A DNA stretch of 64,000 bases, taken from positions 569,001-633,000 of the forward strand of contig JAOTOL010001639.1 in assembly GCA_034440575.1 (NCBI GenBank), given 5' to 3'. Every line of letters starts with the position of its first letter. Within the stretch, counting starts at the first letter, position 1. The translations under genes were made by a program, and so were the position numbers. The notes beneath the pieces are model-generated. The model saw only the letters and a list, made by a program, of their open reading frames with translations, searched no databases and was not told where the DNA came from. Of this stretch, positions 57,601-64,000 are shown in pieces. This stretch comes from Imbricaverruca yamaguchii (Eukaryota > Arthropoda > Thecostraca > Neoverrucidae).

Positions 57601-60600
57601 GGCTGAGCCGGTCCGCCGTCGGGAGGTGTCGGACGGCGCCAACCTCCTGCACCCAGTGTACGGCTCAGGCCGACCGTCAACAGATACACGACCGTCGCCT
57701 CATCCTGGCCACAGCCGAGTCAATTCGTACCCCACGACCTAGGTCCGTGACGACCTCCACACAGCTATCCGAGCATCGTCATGGGACGACCCCGACTGAC
57801 GCTCACACCGTTACTGGGGCACGGTCATAGTATGACCCCGACTGACCTCCACACTGTTACTGGGGCACGGTCATAGTATGGCCCCGACTGACCTTCACAC
57901 TGTTACTGGGGCACAGTGATAGGATAACCCCGACTAACCTTCACACTATTACTGGGGCACGGTCATAAGATGGCCTCGACTGACCGTCACACCATTATTG
58001 GGGCACAGTCATAATATGACCCCGACTGACTTTCACACCGTTACTGGGGGACAGTGATAGGATAATCCCGACTGACCTTCACACCGTTACTGGGGCACGG
58101 TCATAGTATGATCCCGACTGACCTTCACACTGTTACTGGGGCACAGTGATAGGATAACCCCGACTAACCTTCACACTGTTACTGGGGAACGATTACAAGG
58201 TGGCCTCGGCTGAGCTTCACACCGTTACTGGGGCACAGTGATAAGATGACCCCGACTGGCCCTCGCACCACAACCCAAGCTGAACGGAATACGTGACCCC
58301 GGTGTCGCCTCAGGGCGAGTGTGCTCGACAGCATGACGCCCATCTCGCGTGACGTCGTCACAAAGGCCGGTCGTGACGCCGTGACGCCGACCATGCAACT
58401 GGTGTCCGTGTGTGCGGAAGACCCCGGCCGGTCACTGTGCTACACAACGGCCATCACTGCGAGCCCTGCATAAGGGCTGGATTTGTACCGTCATCCAAAA
58501 TATGGAAAGGATGGTTGGCGATTAAACGGAAACGGTGAGGACATCTTTTCATTATTCACAGATGTGACACTAGAGTTTTCACTGGAGAGTTAGACAGTTT
58601 GCACTTCCCAGTGATCTTGAGCACTTTATCACAGAACAATTTATAGTCAAACTGCATTTTTCAGCCAAACGGAAGGGATAATTTTCCGTGCAGGATAATG
58701 TTTTAGATTTCAAAGAAAATCCAGGAACTGCCCAGTTTTTTTTTAACTCTGGCACGGATTATGTTCAGCTGCAAGGGTTGGGGTGTCTGTCCATGGCGTA
58801 ACGCTGCAGATCCTCGGCGACGGTGCCGCCAGTGAGGCATTAGCCACAGCGTGCCACCACCTTGTGAGGGTGGACAGCCGCCGCCGCCGTGAGCGGCAAA
58901 CGCGCGTCACAGCCCACCCAGACCCGTCAGGCCGTCCGCCGAGTTGAGTCACCTAGCCAGTGTAGCACCGGTGGGCGTCGACGGCCCACGAACAACCCTA
59001 CCACGCCGGGCCCATTAGACGAAGCGGGTGAGACACCGGTGCGGCACAAGTACGGCATGCGGTCGACGTGAGGACGACACGGGGGAGGCCATGCTGTGTC
59101 GGGTCGGCCGGCTGACCTGCCCTATCGTCGAGCTCGGACAGCTTCTGGTCGCGCTCCAGTACCTTCTCGACGTTAGTGCGCATTATATCCACCACCTGAC
59201 ACACAGACACATGCGGAGTTACGCACACCCGTTCACCGCATCCCACCGGCCGGCGGCCGTCCACGGCGCAACAAACCCACCGGCCGCTCGGCCGTGCAAC
59301 CGTTAGGGAAGCAGGCAGGGGCCGTCAGTATCACTGGGCGAGACGCGGGGAGGGATTCTGACCGTGTAGTCACTGGGGGACCAGACAGGCAGGGGGCTGT
59401 CAGTAGCCACTGAGGAAACGCAGGCAGGGAGTCTGACATTGCAATCACTGAGGGACCAAACAGAGAGGCGGCTAACCATGTAGTCACTGGGGAGTAGACG
59501 GGGAGGCGGCTGACCATGCATTCGCTGGGGAGGGGCAGACGGGGAGGGGCTAATCGTGCAGTCGCTGGGGGGGAAGACAGGAAAGGGGCTGACCGTGCAG
59601 TCACTGGGGACGAGACAGGGAGGAGGCTAACCGTGCAGTCACTGGGGAGTAGACAGGGAGGCGGCTGAACGTGCAGCCAATGGGGAGGGGAAGACAGGGA
59701 AGGGGGCTGACCGGGCAGTCACTAGGGGACCAGACAAGGATGGGGCTGACCGTGCAGTCACTGGGGAGGGGCAGACAGGTAGGGGCTAATCGTGCAGTCG
59801 CTGTGGAGGGGGAAGACAGGGAAGGGGCTGACCGTGCAGTCACTGGTGGACCAGACAAAGATGGGGCTGATCGTAGTCACTGGGGAAGGGGCAGAGAGAA
59901 GGGGGCTGACCGTGCAGTCACTTGGGGAGTAGACAGGGAGGGGCTGACTATGCAGTCACTGGGGGACTAAACAGTGAGAGAGCTGACCGTGCAGTCACTG
60001 GGGAGAGGGCGGACAGTGAGGGAGCTGACCGTGCAGTCAGTGGGGAGAGGGCAGATAGGGAGGGGCTGGCCGTACGATTATTGTGGGAGAGTTAGGCAGG
60101 GACCAGTCGGTAGCCATTGAGAGGAGACGGGCAGTCTGTGTACAGTCATTAATGCAGCAGTGGTCTGGCCGGAGGTTTGTTCCGCCGCCGACAGCCGCCA
60201 CACCACCATGTCGTTACCTGCTCTGTCATCCAGCTCTGAAAGTTTCTGATCACGCTCTAGCACCTTCTCAACGTTCACCCGCATGATTCCAACAACCTAC
60301 AAACAGGCAACAACAAAAACAACTTAGTAAAACAAAACCATGAGGTGGTGCAGGATATCGCTTCATATGAAACACGAGTAGAACTAAAAGAAAACATCCA
60401 CGAATACAAAATTGTCCGAACGAGGTCTACATTCTGGCAGTGCACCGATACAAGAACGTCACAAGAAACAAGGCACATTGTCACAAACTTCCAAGCTAGC
60501 AACAACCACTGCAACAGCTAGTATGTATCGATAGAAAGTTTAATTTCACGCGGAATAAAAACTACACCTGTTGCTTATACCTGACATGTGCATCGTTGTA

Positions 60601-60973
60601 AGAGTAGATAATTTGATTTAAAAATTAAGAGAACACAGTCGAATAAAGACCAAGAGTATGACATAACTGGCGCCACCGAAATCTCGCAATGGAAACTTTC
60701 CAACGAAACTCTGCAAGTGAGACGTATCGATGTTGCAGACACCAAGCAATACAAGCAAACATCAGGCAGACACGAGTTTTGCGCGTTACTGAGTAAATCC
60801 TGGGGCTGTGGTCCATATCGTCCATACAACACGGGCGAGACTGCGACCTCACCTCGTCCACCTGCGCCTGCGACTGCTGGACGCGCTTCTGGGCGGCTAT
60901 CTGCTGCGGGTTGCGCGGCCCGCCCACCGGGGCGTCGGAGCCGCCCTCGCCCGGCACACCGCCCTCCGTCGAC
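54634..60973 (-). CDS. nSyb: Synaptobrevin/VAMP (v-SNARE) with duplicated alternative exons
   Basis: Exons, in transcription order: 60973..60853, then either 60296..60218 or 59195..59117, then 56873..56794, then either 56150..56099 or 55745..55694, then candidate ends 54858..54845 or 54647..54634. Joined, they read [20 protein letters not shown], then [18 protein letters not shown] with the ionic-layer Arg, then [20 protein letters not shown], then a 17-residue hydrophobic anchor. Family knowledge: this R-SNARE sits in synaptic and secretory vesicles and zippers with syntaxin and SNAP-25 to drive exocytosis. All junctions are GT/AG with matching phases (0, 1, 0, 1). The 5' end, including the initiator Met, is not identified and lies above 60973. 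The symbol reflects homology to the arthropod neuronal synaptobrevin. Confidence 0.95.
54845..54858 (-). CDS. nSyb: Synaptobrevin candidate terminal exon, copy A
   Basis: After a long pyrimidine-rich tract and acceptor ccgccgcag, 14 nt complete a phase-1 codon and read (V)NFM-stop. A four-residue lumenal tail gives a 21-residue anchor, normal for VAMP. The assignment rests on phase, the acceptor, and the parallel copy at 54647-54634. Confidence 0.5.
54859..55693 (-). other. Synaptobrevin intron before the terminal exons
   Basis: 835 nt between the transmembrane exon B donor and candidate terminal exon A. AT-rich, except for (CA)-type repeats at 54930-54960 and the GC-rich acceptor region. 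Confidence 0.5.
55694..55745 (-). CDS. nSyb: Synaptobrevin transmembrane exon, copy B
   Basis: The acceptor is tttctttcag and the donor gtaagt. The exon is 52 nt, phase 0 to 1, the same length and phase as copy A. It encodes [17 protein letters not shown]. It is strongly diverged from copy A in sequence but equally hydrophobic, with a Trp at residue 2. Confidence 0.92.
56099..56150 (-). CDS. nSyb: Synaptobrevin transmembrane exon, copy A
   Basis: The acceptor is gcctcgctag and the donor gtaagc. The exon is 52 nt, phase 0 to 1. It encodes [17 protein letters not shown], closest to the usual MMIIMGVI start of animal synaptobrevin anchors. Its polypyrimidine tract is built from the first bases of the neighbouring ~120-bp tandem repeat. 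Confidence 0.92.
56158..56683 (-). repeat. Four diverged ~120-150 bp tandem units inside the synaptobrevin intron
   Basis: Units start at 56158, 56277, about 56403 and about 56528. Each contains ggcag.g.aacagagagcag, a caatcactgaagacagtggatgggcgtgccacga-type block, and a C-rich stretch. The first unit abuts transmembrane exon A. Confidence 0.85.
56794..56873 (-). CDS. nSyb: Synaptobrevin exon: C-terminal SNARE half and juxtamembrane segment
   Basis: The acceptor is gttcactag and the donor gtgagg. The exon is 80 nt, phase 1 to 0. It encodes [20 protein letters not shown] then FWWKNLK. The basic, Trp-rich [12 protein letters not shown] lies at the membrane surface in this family. Single copy, hence constitutive. 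Confidence 0.96.
57790..58270 (+). repeat. 46-bp minisatellite, about 10 units
   Basis: Unit ACTGACCTTCACACTGTTAC plus tggggcacagtgataggatgaccccg. Lies in the intron between SNARE-core exon B and exon 56794-56873. Confidence 0.93.
59117..59195 (-). CDS. nSyb: Synaptobrevin SNARE-core exon, copy B
   Basis: The acceptor is gtgtgtcag and the donor gtcagc. The exon is 79 nt, phase 0 to 1. It encodes [20 protein letters not shown] then ELDDRA, matching the usual insect synaptobrevin sequence. Sixteen of 26 codons differ only synonymously from copy A, so the pair is old and held by selection. Confidence 0.94.
59300..60075 (-). repeat. ~40-bp minisatellite filling the intron between the two SNARE-core exons
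   Basis: About 19 irregular units. In the transcribed sense each reads like CTGTCTGCCCCTCCCCAG then tgactgcacggtcagcccc, i.e. a pyrimidine tract ending in CCCAG. It occupies about three quarters of the 1022-nt intron (59196-60217). Confidence 0.93.
60218..60296 (-). CDS. nSyb: Synaptobrevin SNARE-core exon, copy A
   Basis: The acceptor is tgtttgtag and the donor gtaacg. The exon is 79 nt, phase 0 to 1. It encodes [20 protein letters not shown] then ELDDRA. Relative to copy B it has Gly for Asp at residue 3 and Val for Thr at residue 7; all other residues are identical. It retains the zero-layer Arg of the SNARE bundle (in LERDQ). Confidence 0.93.
60853..60973 (-). CDS. nSyb: Synaptobrevin exon: variable N-terminus and start of SNARE motif
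   Basis: The acceptor is gtgacgcag (upstream tgacctgacctgac words could serve as branch sites) and the donor gtgagg. The exon is 121 nt, entering in phase 1 and ending in phase 0. It encodes a Gly/Pro/Ser-rich segment ([18 protein letters not shown]) and the highly conserved [20 protein letters not shown] plus DE. An upstream exon with the start codon is required. Confidence 0.93.
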
Positions 60974-61039
60974 CTGCGTCACCAGCCGACGTGCGTCAGG
61001 TCAGGTCAGGTCAGGCTAGCACAACACGATCTCCCGCCT

Positions 61040-61340
61040 CTCCCATGCCCGTTCCTCCGAGCATCCACCATACTCGCCACTCCAGCCTCTGTTACACCCG
61101 CTCACTCAGCTTCCACAACACCCGCTCCATCAGCCTCAACCACACCCGCTCAGTCTGCCTCTACCACACCCACTCTCTCGGCCTCTACCACACCTGCTGC
61201 ATCAGCCTCTACCACACCCGCTCCATCCGCCTCCACCACACCCGCTCCCTCCCTTATGCCACACCCACTCCCCAGCTTCCACCATACACTCACTCCAGCC
61301 CCATCACGCTCGCTCTCCAGTCTTCACCACACGCTTCCTG
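61040..61340 (+). repeat. 24-30 bp imperfect minisatellite
   Basis: Units of the type CCTCTACCACACCCGCTCCA plus tcag, about 11 copies decaying at both ends. The Ser/Thr/Ala/His-rich frames here are repeat products. Confidence 0.85.
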
Positions 61341-64000
61341 TGTCGCACCGACTTCTCAGCATCCCCACCAGCGGCCCGCCCAAACCCTCACACACCACAG
61401 CAGCTCCGGTCAGCTTACCACCAGCATCGCAGCACCACTGGCCATCATACGAAGCACATGAGGAGAGGAGGCGATGAACACTGGTAAACGGCAGGCCAGA
61501 CGCACTGGGCCCGACCACGACGCGTTACTGGACGAAGTCACACGTGTGATAACGGACAAGGACACTGACGGGATCCCGGCACCAGCCACTGACCGGGTCA
61601 AGGACAAGGACAATAGAAAATCCCGCGTCAAACAGACGGCGCCCAATCACAGACCACATAGCCGGCACTGGCCACAGCAATTGAGAAACAGTTTGCAGAC
61701 GTGTGGCGGTAACACGGTCGGAGGGTAACGCGGCGCCGCTGTATCCCAGTGACAGCCGTCCCGTGTGGCAGGCAGCTGGCACAACACTTTCCCCACACAA
61801 CACTTATAATGGTAGCCTCAGACGCACAGTGGATACCCTACTGTACCACGAACACGTTTCGCTTTGGAACACATTCGTGTCGAATTCAAAGACTCATCAG
61901 CTTACTTCTTCATTGCGTCTCACATGACACCCATAGCACATGTTCGCATACACGTGTGCAGGCAGCATAATAATAATAAGTAACATATACAGTGAATCAA
62001 TGTAGGAAATATTTTGTCTACTCAAATCCCACAAGTCATCATACATATGTACAATCGTTGGAAACAGTAGACCGTATGACACAGGCGCTATGGCTTTTTG
62101 TTCAGCATTCTGAGCTAGATTATAAAAAAATACGTTCAGTCTTCACCAGCAAAACGTTTTACTAACCCCAGAAAATCGTCTACAGAAAAAGATCGGATAA
62201 TTACCACGGGCAAATGTTGAATAATAAGCATGGATGATTCAGCAATGTTCACATTGTTGCCAGCCATACATGCATGGCAGCCATGCAGCAGGACAATGCA
62301 TACTTGCATCAGTGAACTATTAATTCAGCATGTTCTGCTTGTATTACAACCAATTATTATGAAAATATGGCGAAGGTAGTGACAGTATCTGCTTTGAATG
62401 TGTAATGAACAGCGATAATAATTTTAACAGCACGATGAAAATTGAAAATTATAAGACAATTGGCGTTCAAATTGTTAGTTCAAATGTCGTTGTGCGTTCG
62501 CATTAATCCAATGCAGATTTCAGCATTCAATGAGTGTTGCAAAGTCGTGCATGGAGGTAGAGAAAATCGATTGTCAAGTGCTGATGACGATGTCTGATCT
62601 CTTACTGGGTATTACCAACAGTGTCTACAACTTCGGCGTGTTCAGGTTCGCCAGGCATGCTTCTGAAAGAAGATCACATTACACACAGATAGCACCTGCA
62701 GCTCAGCACTGCAACAGAGGACACACATTAATAGGAAGCAACGACGGCTTGAGAAATGGTGCCGGCACTTTGGAACGTAAACAAGATTATTGCTTTACAC
62801 CACCATGATGTAGTCGGCTATACCATCCATCATGATGCAGCAACATCTGGTTGCCGGAGCAGGGATAGAAAAAATGCATAGTTCAAGGATGCACGACTAT
62901 ACAAGGCTAGAAAATGTGCAATTCCAGCTTAACACGTGCTCATTTTCAATATATTATCATGTTTGTTAATGGCAATTGCAATGGCACATCACTCATATAG
63001 CTAACATGCAATACGACTTCAAGTATTGTTTCAGGTTGAAAATTTTCACTTCCGCTCGTAGTTAGCCAAGTATTGCTTAAGCTCCCAGCTCATCCCTCTC
63101 CGGATCATGAAAAACATCATGAGTAGAACTGGAGGCGAAATTGGTGCGAGATTCATGCATTTATACATTAGTTAGTTAGTTATTAGGGATTTATGGCGCA
63201 TCAACTGCAGTGCCTATACAGCGCCCAGCGTTTACACATTAGGTGCGGATGAAAGGACTCATTGGCATGTACTATATGCTTTTAAACTGAACATCATGAT
63301 ATACTCGTTATCGTTGTGCCGGAGTAATCATTAACATGAGTCGCGCATAGTCATAGAGTAGATGGTACGAGGCAAAACTAGTTCCGAATGAGTTGTGGTG
63401 AAACTGGCAATTGCTATTTTGGCTCAATGTTGCTGGGATTGATGAAAGTCAAAATTGGTCATGTGGGCCTTGAAATGAAGAACCTTGAAATGAAAGACAT
63501 TACCATACTTGTTTTGTCCGCATTACCATACTTGTTTTACTGCACAGCAGATCAAAAGTAGCTTAATTTAGGTGTTATAATGTACGGAGCAAAAATCAGA
63601 ATTCCGATGTCTTGTCCCTAGAGCAGCATCTGACATGAGCAATTACTGGTCGTCCCAGTTTGAGCCTCCCTCAATAAGTCTGGGCCTCCACCACCAACGG
63701 AGACAGCACCACCTGAGCTTCGGCTGCACACCGGCGCAGCGAGCAAAACCCCTCACTTGGCTGCATTGCAGAGCCCGCAACGAAATTAACCAAGTGCACT
63801 TTGCAACTTGGCGACCACTTACAAACCGACGCGCTCGTGGCTAGGACATTCGCTCGCGTAGTTGCTGGGATGCCCCGTCCAGCTCGCCACACAACTCAGC
63901 GGCATGACCCCGGGCATGGCCACTGTCTGGACCAGTCAAAGCGCGGCTGCAGACGAGCTAACTTGCTCTCGAGCAGCAATGCCAGCAGTAACAAACAGGA
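61341..64000. other. No gene identified; probable upstream intron or 5' region of synaptobrevin
   Basis: The synaptobrevin initiator exon must lie above 60973 on the minus strand, but I could not recognise it here or establish that it is within the window. A SINE-like 'ttatggcgcatcaactgcagtgcctatacagcgcc' segment at 63190-63225 is the only other item noted. Confidence 0.4.

Overview
This is eukaryotic, intron-bearing animal DNA, most likely from an arthropod and possibly a crustacean. The reasons are short exons with GT/AG borders separated by kilobase introns, a synaptobrevin with arthropod-like exon content, interstitial TTAGG-type repeats, CR1/L2-like, I-like and Ty3/gypsy-like retroelement relics, and very many minisatellites. 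The species cannot be fixed from the sequence. Nothing bacterial, no operon and no CRISPR array is present.

Two genes can be read with confidence, both on the minus strand. (1) At 2331-7247 a calmodulin-like EF-hand protein is assembled from five exons with matching phases. It ends in a clean C-terminus, has four EF-hand units of which the third is degenerate, and has an uncertain N-terminus. (2) At 54634-60973 lies a neuronal-type synaptobrevin/VAMP (v-SNARE). Its SNARE-core exon is present twice (60218-60296 and 59117-59195), its transmembrane exon is present twice (56099-56150 and 55694-55745), and two tiny candidate terminal exons follow (54845-54858 and 54634-54647). Exon lengths and phases require mutually exclusive use, so up to eight proteins could come from one locus. 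The intron between the two SNARE-core exons is mostly a tandem repeat that, on the transcribed strand, is a long series of pyrimidine-rich CCCAG acceptor look-alikes. This is the most interesting system in the window.

The remaining ~47 kb between the two genes is repeat-rich. From left to right it holds: a ~660 bp repeat related to a later MITE (7.3-8.0 kb); a 27-29 bp minisatellite (9 kb); a GC-rich dispersed family in four copies (10.2, 25.1, 34.5 and 36.8 kb); a palindromic element (17.6-18.3 kb); a 71-bp minisatellite (20-21.2 kb); a tandem duplication carrying an 856-bp inverted-repeat element (26.8-28.3 kb); a 15-bp minisatellite (33.6-34.1 kb); two LINE relics meeting tail to tail (35.1-36.75 kb); a 3.1-kb foldback structure with ~0.6-kb arms enclosing a candidate exon (38.3-41.45 kb); a decayed Ty3/gypsy element (42.5-44.7 kb); a tRNA-like sequence (47.5 kb); a CpG-rich block (47.8-49.3 kb); and a 34-bp minisatellite next to the 3' end of the synaptobrevin gene (53.4-54.5 kb).

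Most long open frames outside the two genes come from minisatellites whose units lack stop codons, or from GC-rich DNA, and are not annotated as proteins. Coordinates for repeat families are read by eye and are approximate at the edges; exon borders are read to the base.
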